DNA of 49,986 nt from Agathobacter ruminis (lineage in GTDB: Bacteria; Bacillota; Clostridia; Lachnospirales; Lachnospiraceae). A model generated the notes under the pieces. The model searched no databases. It saw only the letters and a program-made list of their open reading frames with translations, and was not told the origin of the DNA. The stretch lies in the NCBI RefSeq assembly GCF_002735305.1, contig NZ_PDYG01000015.1, positions 1-49,986 on the forward strand, read 5' to 3'. This document shows, piece after piece, positions 9,346 to 16,905 of this stretch (within the stretch, counting starts at the first letter, position 1; every line of letters starts with the position of its first letter). A program made the translations under genes and the position numbers.

Positions 9346-10824
9346 TTATTCCATATGTCCATCTCGATACATTGAGAACTTGTCCATTGGATAATTTTTA
9401 AGGTTCTCAAGAATCTTACGTCCATCGGCCTTGCCGATCAGGCCGGTTCTGGCTTTGAGAATTTCTTTCTCAGCCTTATGCTTAGAAGGTCCACCGACGC
9501 AACCGCCGTCACAAATCATACCTTCGACAAAGTCAGCATCCAGCTTGCCACTCTTTAAAAGCATAAGCGCCTTCTTACAATCCGCTCCGCCGGCACACTG
9601 CATGAGCCTGATGTCATCTGTGTTTTCTCCACGCTCCTGCATACACTCGATTACAGCCTTTGCAACACCGCCTGAAGATGCAAAGTGCTTACCAAATGTA
9701 GAGGATTCCTGATATGCCTCCTCTACCGGTTCAAACTCAACACCCTTTGAACGCATCATTGCACGAAGTTCACCATAAGTGATTACATAATCTGCATTTC
9801 CCGGTACTGTCTTATCATTTGCTTCTGACTTCTTTGCGATACACGGGCCGACAAATACCGTAATCGTATCCTCACCCATAGTAGCCTTTACATAGCGTGA
9901 GATTGCACACATTGGAGATACCGTTGAAGACATGTTGTTTTCAAACTGCTCCGGGAAGTGCTTTCTAAGCATATTGATAAAGGCCGGGCAACAGGATGTT
10001 GTCATCTGATGACCTTCCTTCTTTGCCTCACTCCACTCAGCTGACTCGTATGCAGCTGTCATATCTCCGCCAAGCCCCACTTCTATCATGTCGTAGAATC
10101 CAAGCTTCTTGCATGCAGATTTTACAGCAGCCATTGAGATATCTTCACCAAACTGACCTTCTGTGGCAGGCGCGCACATGGCAACCACCTTTTTGCCTTC
10201 AAGAATCGCCTTGATGATATGTACAAGATATGTTTTTGAACCGATGGCGCCAAACGGACAGCTGTGGATACAGTGACCACATGAGATACACTTTTCATCG
10301 TCGATTACGCAGTGACCATATTCATCATAAGAAATAGCGCCAACCGGACAAGCCTTCTTGCAAGGTCTCACAAGGTGAACAATAGCCTGATATGGACATT
10401 CCTTGGCACACATACCGCACTCCTTGCACTTGGCAGGGTCGATGTGCATTCTTCTTTCGCCCGGAACGATAGCACCAAACTTGCAGGAATTGAGACAAGC
10501 CTTTCCCAGACAAAAACGACAGTTATCGGTCACTGAATAAGATGCAATGGAACAGTCGTCGCATGCCGGCTGAATAACCTGAACAACATTCTTTGAATCC
10601 GGATTGGTCGGAAGGTTGTCAGCGCAAGAAAGAATCACTCTCTGTCTTACAATTTCTCTTTCCTTGTACACGCAACAACGATATGTCGGTCTCGGTCCGG
10701 GAATAATTTCGTAGCAAACAGCCTCCTTGTGCTCTGCATCAAGCTCACCGCGCCATGCCAGTTTACAGACCTCTTCCATAATGCTGTGCTTCAATCTGAC
10801 AATACTTTGATCTGATGTAACCAT
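9346..10824 (-). CDS. [FeFe]-hydrogenase, group B-like
   Basis: 492 residues. The N-terminal half is cysteine-rich, with ferredoxin-like 4Fe-4S motifs (CKECGMCAKECP about 133-144, CISCGHCIHSCP about 179-190) and an unusual cluster at 88-114. The H-cluster domain has L1 TSCCPAF (276-282), L2 VGPCIAKKSE (325-334) and L3 EGMICDGGCVGGPS (434-447), supplying the four ligands C279, C328, C438 and C442. L2 lacks the Met and L3 the GGGxP ending of classic group A enzymes, which points to the group B (B1/B3) class. It should reversibly reduce protons with ferredoxin as partner, but no partner subunit is nearby. Last gene of hydEGF-A; SD AAGGAGG. Confidence 0.9.
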   Translation of the reverse strand: MVTSDQSIVRLKHSIMEEVCKLAWRGELDAEHKEAVCYEIIPGPRPTYRCCVYKEREIVRQRVILSCADNLPTNPDSKNVVQVIQPACDDCSIASYSVTDNCRFCLGKACLNSCKFGAIVPGERRMHIDPAKCKECGMCAKECPYQAIVHLVRPCKKACPVGAISYDEYGHCVIDDEKCISCGHCIHSCPFGAIGSKTYLVHIIKAILEGKKVVAMCAPATEGQFGEDISMAAVKSACKKLGFYDMIEVGLGGDMTAAYESAEWSEAKKEGHQMTTSCCPAFINMLRKHFPEQFENNMSSTVSPMCAISRYVKATMGEDTITVFVGPCIAKKSEANDKTVPGNADYVITYGELRAMMRSKGVEFEPVEEAYQESSTFGKHFASSGGVAKAVIECMQERGENTDDIRLMQCAGGADCKKALMLLKSGKLDADFVEGMICDGGCVGGPSKHKAEKEILKARTGLIGKADGRKILENLKNYPMDKFSMYRDGHME

Positions 10825-10836
10825 ATTCTCCTCCTT

Positions 10837-12033
10837 TTACACTGTTTTGCCCTTAAAAACTTCCAAACTTCTGTCCAAAATACCATTAAATTGTGCGATT
10901 GCCATTCCGTAATTAACGATAGGTACCCCGCTTTGTATGCAATGTTTTGTTCTATTTTGCATTTCGGCAGCATTTACCATGCAGCCCCCGCAATGCACAA
11001 CTAATTTATATTTGGATAAATCTTCCGGAAATTCATTCCCCACAGTAAAATCAAACTCGATTTCTTTGCCGCTGTATTTTCGAATCCAGCCCGGGAGTTT
11101 GACTGTACCAATATCATTACACTGTCTGTGGTGTGTGCAGGCTTCTGCTATAAGCACCACATCTTTATCATTTAAACTTTTTAATGCAGCTATGCCTTTC
11201 AGCTGTGTATTCAGGCTTCCGCTGTGTCTTGCCATCAGTATGCTGAAAGATGTAAGTGACACATCAGCCGGCACGATTTTTGCTACATTTTCGAATACCT
11301 GTGAGTCGGTGATGACCAAAGACACTTGTTTGTTTTGCTGTAATACCTCTGCAAGTTCTTCCACCTGGCAGCAAATTGCCTTGCAATGATGATCCAAAAG
11401 GTCTCTGAGTACCATCTGCTGTGGCAGAATGATACGCCCCTTTGGAGCCGATTCATCGATAGGGATTACCAAAACCACGGTACTCTTTTCCGGAATTAAA
11501 TCTGCGACGATTGCAGGGTCCGCCATCTTTGGTGCAAGCGCCATCAGAGCTTCTTTCACGGCACTCATATCATCCCTTATGGCATCGATATAGATTAACT
11601 TTTCATCCGCCAGCTCCGGATAATCATGGGCCGCTGCTTCATCCACATGATTTTCGATGATGATATAAGGAAGCTTTCGCTCCTTTACCATCGTAAGAAA
11701 ATCAATCTCGTCCGCTGTCAGATGGCTTGCTCTGGCATCAACCACCATCACCACAATATCCATCTCGTTCAACGCTTTATATGTGCGCTCTTTGCGAAGC
11801 TCACCGAGCTCTCCCTCATCATCAATGCCTGCTGTATCAATAATCACAACCGGTCCAAGCGGGAGAATCTCCATTGATTTTTTCACCGGGTCAGTGGTGG
11901 TGCCCTTGTGTTCGGACACTAAAGACATTGACTGATTGGTGAGCCTGTTTACGAGGCTGGACTTGCCTGCATTTCTAATTCCGAAAAAGCCAATGTGTAT
12001 ACGCTGGCCATTCGGTGTACTGTTTAAAGACAT
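10837..12033 (-). CDS. hydF: [FeFe]-hydrogenase maturation GTPase HydF
   Basis: 398 residues from ATG 12033, preceded by GGTGAGG. The longer open frame upstream overlaps hydG and is not needed; 398 matches the family length. The N-terminal GTPase domain has P-loop GIRNAGKSS (about 18-26), the DTAG switch and an NHVD-like base motif. The C-terminal cluster-binding domain has CTHHRQC and HCGGC, consistent with the CxH...HCxxC scaffold. It carries the diiron precursor and hands it to apo-hydrogenase. It sits 12 bases upstream of hydA. Confidence 0.95.
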   Translation of the reverse strand: MSLNSTPNGQRIHIGFFGIRNAGKSSLVNRLTNQSMSLVSEHKGTTTDPVKKSMEILPLGPVVIIDTAGIDDEGELGELRKERTYKALNEMDIVVMVVDARASHLTADEIDFLTMVKERKLPYIIIENHVDEAAAHDYPELADEKLIYIDAIRDDMSAVKEALMALAPKMADPAIVADLIPEKSTVVLVIPIDESAPKGRIILPQQMVLRDLLDHHCKAICCQVEELAEVLQQNKQVSLVITDSQVFENVAKIVPADVSLTSFSILMARHSGSLNTQLKGIAALKSLNDKDVVLIAEACTHHRQCNDIGTVKLPGWIRKYSGKEIEFDFTVGNEFPEDLSKYKLVVHCGGCMVNAAEMQNRTKHCIQSGVPIVNYGMAIAQFNGILDRSLEVFKGKTV

Positions 12034-12067
12034 ATAAACCTCACCCACATACTTACCTGGATTATCA

Positions 12068-13510
12068 CTAAAATCTGAAATCGCGTCTGTCAGAATGCTT
12101 GATTGCTTCAATGTTTTCCGCAGCTGTTTTTCTGACATTCTCCTTTGGAATCTTCCTAAGCTCTTCTTCAATCATCTTGTAGCCCACTTCTTTCGTCTCG
12201 TCTGAAGCATAATCGACCAAATATTCCGTAAGTGTCATGAGTGCATTTGGATGACAGCAATTGATAATCTGGCCCGTCTTGCAAAGTGACATGAATCTGT
12301 CACCTGTGCGTCCTGCTCTGTAGCATGCTGTACAGAAGGAAGGGATATGGCCTGTCTCCATGAGCCATTTGACAACCTCGTCAAGTGTCCTCTGGTCTGA
12401 GACATCAAACTGCTCTGTATCATGTGGGCGCTCCTCTTGCGTGTAGCCACCTACCGATGTACGGCTTCCTCCCGAAACCTGTGAAATCCCTACCTGAAGC
12501 ATCTTGCGACGAACCTCCTCAGACTCACGGGTAGAGATAATCATACCTGTATATGGAACTGCGATTCTGATGCATGCTGCAATCTTTGTAAATATTTCAT
12601 CAGGAATCGAATTGTCAAATGCCTCCGGGTCGATATCATCCGCATGCTTTACACGGGGCACAGAGATTGTGTGCGGCCCCACGCCGTGTACAGCCTCAAG
12701 ATGCTCCGCATGCATCAGAAGTCCTGCGAACTCATACCTGTAGCTCTCAAGTCCGAAGAGAACACCAAGTCCCACATCATCGATACCACCTTCCATGGCT
12801 CTGTCCATCGCCTCCGTGTGATAGGCATAATCATGCTTGGGCCCTGTGGGATGAAGTTCCTCGTAGCTCTTTTTATTGTATGTCTCCTGGAATAGGATGT
12901 ATGTACCGATTCCTGCTTCCTTGAGCTTGCGATAGTTTTCAACTGTTGTTGCAGCGATATTTACATTGACACGCCTGATATCGCCATTTTTGTGATGAAT
13001 GCTGTAGATGGTATTGATGCACTCAAGGATGTACTCGATTGGATTGTTTACAGGATCCTCCCCTGCCTCAATTGCAAGTCTCTTGTGCCCCATATCCTGA
13101 AGTGCGATTACCTCAGCCTTTACTTCTTCCTGCGTGAGTTTCTTACGTGCGATATGTTTGTTCTTTGCATGATATGGGCAGTAGACGCAGCCATTGATGC
13201 AATAGTTTGAAAGATAGAGTGGTGCGAAAAGGACGATACGATTGCCATAGAAAGCATCCTTGATTTCCTGTGCAACCTGATACATCTTTTCGATGTATTT
13301 TGGTTCGTCACAAGCCAGCAATACGGATGCCTCACGATGCGTAAGTCCCCTGCATACGCAACCTTCTGCAGTCTTCAAAGGACGTGCCTTTTCCAGCAAT
13401 TCTTCGATGAATTCAAAATTATACTTATTCGCCTCAGCGTACTCAATCGTGTCAAGTATTTCCTGATTGTCTATAAACTCCTCAGCTTTTAGCGATTTAA
13501 CATTGTACAT
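12068..13510 (-). CDS. hydG: [FeFe]-hydrogenase maturase HydG (radical SAM)
   Basis: 480 residues from ATG 13510 with AAGGTGGGG directly upstream; a GTG nine bases earlier overlaps that SD and is less likely. HydG cleaves tyrosine to supply CO and cyanide ligands for the H-cluster. The radical SAM cluster motif CxxxCxxC is visible as CINGCVYC (near residue 105). The C-terminal auxiliary cluster cysteines are in CTACYRAGRTGDRFM and CKTGQIINCCHPNA. It is 20 bases downstream of hydE and 34 upstream of hydF. Confidence 0.95.
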   Translation of the reverse strand: MYNVKSLKAEEFIDNQEILDTIEYAEANKYNFEFIEELLEKARPLKTAEGCVCRGLTHREASVLLACDEPKYIEKMYQVAQEIKDAFYGNRIVLFAPLYLSNYCINGCVYCPYHAKNKHIARKKLTQEEVKAEVIALQDMGHKRLAIEAGEDPVNNPIEYILECINTIYSIHHKNGDIRRVNVNIAATTVENYRKLKEAGIGTYILFQETYNKKSYEELHPTGPKHDYAYHTEAMDRAMEGGIDDVGLGVLFGLESYRYEFAGLLMHAEHLEAVHGVGPHTISVPRVKHADDIDPEAFDNSIPDEIFTKIAACIRIAVPYTGMIISTRESEEVRRKMLQVGISQVSGGSRTSVGGYTQEERPHDTEQFDVSDQRTLDEVVKWLMETGHIPSFCTACYRAGRTGDRFMSLCKTGQIINCCHPNALMTLTEYLVDYASDETKEVGYKMIEEELRKIPKENVRKTAAENIEAIKHSDRRDFRF

Positions 13511-13539
13511 TTTCCCCACCTTACTTATCTGTACATTTT

Positions 13540-14592
13540 CTATAACCCTGCTCTGTTTCCAGGGTCAGTAACAATTTGATACCGGATACTTTCCATTCGC
13601 CGCTTTAGGCATTCCAGGCACTCAGCAGCTTCTTCTCCCGTACATATCTTGTTGTCGTACAAAGCGTATTTTTTTCTGACGCTTGCAGGCGACAGATTTG
13701 GCATTACTACATTTGCACCAGCCATAATCCCCATTTCTCTCCCCCTTGGATGAATCGTCCCAAGAGCTGTGGTAGCCGGTAGCAACACCATAGGATAAAT
13801 CATTCTAATCAAAGATAAACAAAACAATGTCGTCTCAAGCGTACCACTCGGCTCATTTGCAAAAGGCGTGTCCTGATGCGTAATAAAAGGACCGATTCCG
13901 CACATGTCAGGCTTGAACTCCTCCACAAATTTCAAATCCATTGCAAGATCACGCATGGTCTGCCCCGGGGACTCCACCATAAATCCGGCGCCAACCTGGT
14001 AGCCGATTTCTTTTAAGTCCTTTAGGCAATTCATGCGATGCTCCCACGAAAGTTCTGCCGGATGCAGTTTGGCATAAAGCTCAGGACTTGCAGTCTCATG
14101 CCTCAGTAAATATCGCCTTGCGCCGGCGTCATAGTATCGCCGGTAACTCTCACGAGAGCGCTCACCGATGGAAAGTGTTACAACCAAATCTTCATGAGCC
14201 GACCGGATACTGCGAATGATATCGCAAATATCATCATCGCTGTATGCAAAATCCTCACCACCCTGAAGCACGATGGTGCGAAAGCCCATATCATAGCCTT
14301 CATTGGCGCAATCCACAATCTCCTGTTTGTTCAAGCGGTAGCGCTGGCAGTTTTGATTATCTCTACGGATTCCACAATATAGGCAATTGTTTCGGCAGAA
14401 ATTTGTAAACTCTACCAATCCCCTGATATAAACCTGATTGCCATAATATTGATTTTGAAACTCTTTGGCATAACCGGCCGCTATTTCCATGCTCTCACAA
14501 TCCCGATGTTCCAGCAAATACCGATACTCATCAAGCGTAAGACTGTGCTCTTTTTTTAATTTGTTTAATAACGTCTTTGCATCTAATCCCAT
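13540..14592 (-). CDS. hydE: [FeFe]-hydrogenase maturase HydE (radical SAM)
   Basis: 350 residues, the usual HydE length. The radical SAM motif is CRNNCLYC (about 66-73) followed by GIRR, and the family stretch VYIRGLVEFTNFC precedes it. HydE is thought to help make the dithiomethylamine bridge or diiron synthon of the H-cluster. First gene of hydE-hydG-hydF-hydA. No Shine-Dalgarno is visible before ATG 14592, and a -10-like hexamer ends only seven bases upstream, so the mRNA may be leaderless. The N-terminus LLNKLKKEHSLTLDEY matches family starts. Confidence 0.95.
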   Translation of the reverse strand: MGLDAKTLLNKLKKEHSLTLDEYRYLLEHRDCESMEIAAGYAKEFQNQYYGNQVYIRGLVEFTNFCRNNCLYCGIRRDNQNCQRYRLNKQEIVDCANEGYDMGFRTIVLQGGEDFAYSDDDICDIIRSIRSAHEDLVVTLSIGERSRESYRRYYDAGARRYLLRHETASPELYAKLHPAELSWEHRMNCLKDLKEIGYQVGAGFMVESPGQTMRDLAMDLKFVEEFKPDMCGIGPFITHQDTPFANEPSGTLETTLFCLSLIRMIYPMVLLPATTALGTIHPRGREMGIMAGANVVMPNLSPASVRKKYALYDNKICTGEEAAECLECLKRRMESIRYQIVTDPGNRAGL

Positions 14593-14599
14593 GACTAAT

Positions 14600-14628
14600 C
14601 ATATAATTTAGCATTTCATATTGAACAA
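14600..14628 (-). promoter_or_regulatory. Candidate hyd operon promoter (leaderless)
   Basis: Minus strand: -35 TTGTTC (14623-14628), 17-base spacer, -10 TATATG (14600-14605), then seven bases to the hydE ATG. Transcription would start at or next to the start codon. A second possibility is the extended -10 TGT-TATATT slightly upstream. Confidence 0.5.
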
Positions 14629-14687
14629 TTTTAATATAACATAAATTGCTCATCCGTGGCTAAATTTCAGGGTTTTTATTTCTGTAC

Positions 14688-14715
14688 AAAAAAATGCGTG
14701 GCCGAAGCCACGCAT
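14688..14715 (-). terminator. Terminator after diaminopimelate dehydrogenase
   Basis: ATGCGTGGC, CGAA-type tetraloop, GCCACGCAT: a 9-bp stem followed on the minus strand by a run of seven Ts. Confidence 0.9.
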
Positions 14716-14731
14716 ATTCATATGTGTCTTT

Positions 14732-15718
14732 TTAGAGCATGTGTGCTCTTAATTCTTCTCCGCTTACCGGGGAAAGATATGCAGGTGGAATATCAAGAAT
14801 GGTCTTGCATCCCGTCTGTCCTTCCTGACGCATCCTGTAAGCAGCACGCGCAATGCATACCAAAACGCTGGTGGTGAATTCCGGATTGGAATCCAGTTTC
14901 AGGCTATATTCGATTACATGATTGTGCTCCTTATTTACGCCGGTCTTTCCGGTACGGAATACGAATCCTCCATGCGCAAGTCCTGCATGGTTTGTAAGCA
15001 ACTCTTCCTCGCTGATAAAATGTACGGTGGTATCATAGTCAGCAAAATAGTTTGGCATTTCCTTGATTTCTTTTTCTACCTTTGCAGCATCTGCTCCATC
15101 CTCAAGTACAACAAAGCACTCTCTTGTATGTTTCTGACGAGTGGTCAGCTCAGGATTCTTTCCGCTACGAACTGCCTCTAAAGCACTGTCAACCGGAATG
15201 GTGTACTGCTTTGCATTCTTCACGCCTGCGATTCGGCGGATTGCATCAGAGTGTCCCTGAGAAACGCCTTTGCCCCAGAAGGTATAATCTTTTCCATCCG
15301 GAAGAATTGCATTTGCATATACTCTCATCAACGAGAACATTCCCGGATCCCATCCACAGGAAATCACGCCGATGGTTCCCGCAGCCTTTGCTGCTGCATC
15401 TACATTTGCAAAATGCTCCGGAATTCTTGCGTGTGTATCGAAGCTGTCTACAACCGTAAACATCTTTGCATACTGTGGTGTCATTTCAGGCAAATCTGTT
15501 GCGCTTCCTCCGCAGAGAATCATAACATCAATCTTGTCTTTCCAATTCTCAACCTCTGAAACGGATACAACAGGAATATTTTCTGTTAAAATCTTTACAC
15601 TCGAAGGGTCTCTTCTGGTAAATACGGCAACCAGTTCCATGTCAGGTGCATCCTGCAATGCAACTTCTACACCTCTTCCAAGGTTTCCGTAACCCATAAT
15701 ACCAAGTCTGATACTCAT
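14732..15718 (-). CDS. ddh: meso-Diaminopimelate dehydrogenase
   Basis: 328 residues, the family length. It has an N-terminal NADP-binding GYGNLGRG (about 9-16) and family features such as SCGWDPGMFSL (about 119-129), GKGVSQGHSDA and the C-terminal NPEFTTSVLVC. The enzyme makes meso-DAP from tetrahydrodipicolinate, ammonia and NADPH in one step, giving lysine and the peptidoglycan cross-linking residue. A single-gene unit with SD AAAGGAGG, its own promoter and terminator. Its presence suggests the short dehydrogenase branch of the DAP pathway in this organism. Confidence 0.95.
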   Translation of the reverse strand: MSIRLGIMGYGNLGRGVEVALQDAPDMELVAVFTRRDPSSVKILTENIPVVSVSEVENWKDKIDVMILCGGSATDLPEMTPQYAKMFTVVDSFDTHARIPEHFANVDAAAKAAGTIGVISCGWDPGMFSLMRVYANAILPDGKDYTFWGKGVSQGHSDAIRRIAGVKNAKQYTIPVDSALEAVRSGKNPELTTRQKHTRECFVVLEDGADAAKVEKEIKEMPNYFADYDTTVHFISEEELLTNHAGLAHGGFVFRTGKTGVNKEHNHVIEYSLKLDSNPEFTTSVLVCIARAAYRMRQEGQTGCKTILDIPPAYLSPVSGEELRAHML

Positions 15719-15758
15719 ATGTTTCCTCCTTTAAAATGAATTGTAACCAATCTATCAT

Positions 15759-15787
15759 ATAGTAATCCCAAGCAAAAATAATTTCAA
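15759..15787 (-). promoter_or_regulatory. Promoter of ddh
   Basis: Minus strand: TTGAAA (15782-15787), 17-base spacer, TACTAT (15759-15764); about 40 bases to the start codon. Confidence 0.65.
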
Positions 15788-15805
15788 CACTTTTTTTATT
15801 TAGTC

Positions 15806-15836
15806 AAAAAGGGTCTGCCAAAGGCAGACCTTTTTT
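15806..15836 (-). terminator. Terminator after the ROK glucokinase gene
   Basis: GGTCTGCC, AAA loop, GGCAGACC: an 8-bp stem flanked by A and T runs, so it could work in both directions. It lies between the glucokinase gene and the ddh promoter. Confidence 0.9.
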
Positions 15837-15860
15837 CTGTGATTAAAATACAACTCTCTG

Positions 15861-16799
15861 CTACTCAAGAATTAATTGCATACTTCCATACATTCCCGCA
15901 TCGTTTCCAAGTGTTGCCAATTCAAAACGGGTATTGCGACAAGCGAAAAATGCACGCTCTTTAAAATGCTTTTGAACCGCATCAATCAAGATTTGTCCTG
16001 CCTTTGAAACTCCACCTCCGATTACGAAGACTTCCGGATCTGCAATACAGCTGATGTTTGCAAGTGCACCGCCAAGATATTCTCCAAGTGTATCGACCAG
16101 CCCGATTGCAACAGCATCTCCGGCCTTTGCCGCATCAAATACATCCTTTGCAGTGACTTCTGCAAGATCACGAAGGGAAGTTGCATCATTATCTGCTGCC
16201 AGCTTTTCGGTTGCAAGACGAACGATTCCTGTTGCAGAAGCATATTGCTCTAAGCATCCCTTGCCTCCACAGTTGCAAGCTTTTGTCTCAGTCTTATTCA
16301 CATTGATATGTCCGATTTCTCCGCCGGCTCCGTTAAATCCTTCTACGACTTTTCCGTCGATGATAACTCCACCGCCAACTCCGGTTCCTAAGGTAACGAC
16401 TACAACGTTCTTGCTACCCTTTGCACCACCTTGCCACATTTCGCCAAGTGCTGCAACATTCGCATCGTTTCCAACCTTTACGTTTAATCCTGTTAATTTT
16501 CCAAGTTCCTCAGCAACATTGACATCACTCCAGCCAAGATTTACGCAACGCTCTACATAACTTGCATTCTTGACCGGTCCCGGAACACCGATTCCGATTC
16601 CCTGAACATCAGATTTATCAATTCCTTCTTTTGCAAGTTTCTCCTCTAACGCCTTTGCGATATCCGGCAAAATTGCAACGCCGTTATTTTCTGTATTGGT
16701 CTTGATTTCCCACTTATCCAACATCTTTCCGGTTGCCTCAAAGAATCCAATCTTTACAGTGGTTCCTCCCACATCAACGCCAAATCCATATTTTTTCAT
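15861..16799 (-). CDS. glcK: ROK-family glucokinase
   Basis: 312 residues. It has the N-terminal phosphate-binding DVGGTTVKIGFF (about 9-20), the sugar-binding and catalytic GNDANVAALGE (about 112-122), TLGTGVGGGVI, and the ROK zinc motif GHINVNKTETKACNCGGKGC with the CxCGxxGCLE pattern. It phosphorylates glucose to glucose-6-phosphate with ATP; other hexoses are possible because ROK kinases vary. SD GAAGGAG. Own promoter and terminator. Confidence 0.92.
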   Translation of the reverse strand: MKKYGFGVDVGGTTVKIGFFEATGKMLDKWEIKTNTENNGVAILPDIAKALEEKLAKEGIDKSDVQGIGIGVPGPVKNASYVERCVNLGWSDVNVAEELGKLTGLNVKVGNDANVAALGEMWQGGAKGSKNVVVVTLGTGVGGGVIIDGKVVEGFNGAGGEIGHINVNKTETKACNCGGKGCLEQYASATGIVRLATEKLAADNDATSLRDLAEVTAKDVFDAAKAGDAVAIGLVDTLGEYLGGALANISCIADPEVFVIGGGVSKAGQILIDAVQKHFKERAFFACRNTRFELATLGNDAGMYGSMQLILE

Positions 16800-16840
16800 T
16801 TGTTCTTCTCCTTCATTATTGGTTTCAAATCACTAGACCT

Positions 16841-16869
16841 ATTTTACCGCACTATATTCATGTGGGCAA
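16841..16869 (-). promoter_or_regulatory. Promoter of glcK
   Basis: Minus strand: TTGCCC (16864-16869), 17-base spacer, TAAAAT (16841-16846). It lies just downstream of the PBP1A stop codon, and no terminator is visible between them, so read-through from the wall operon is possible. Confidence 0.7.
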
Positions 16870-16905
16870 TTATCGTTTTTATCTTTTTTCTAATTATTTT
16901 TTGTC

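Noticed and set aside
12034-12171. N-terminal extension of hydF overlapping hydG
   Set aside because: HydF family length and the SD fit ATG 12033; the extension is an open frame over hydG codons.
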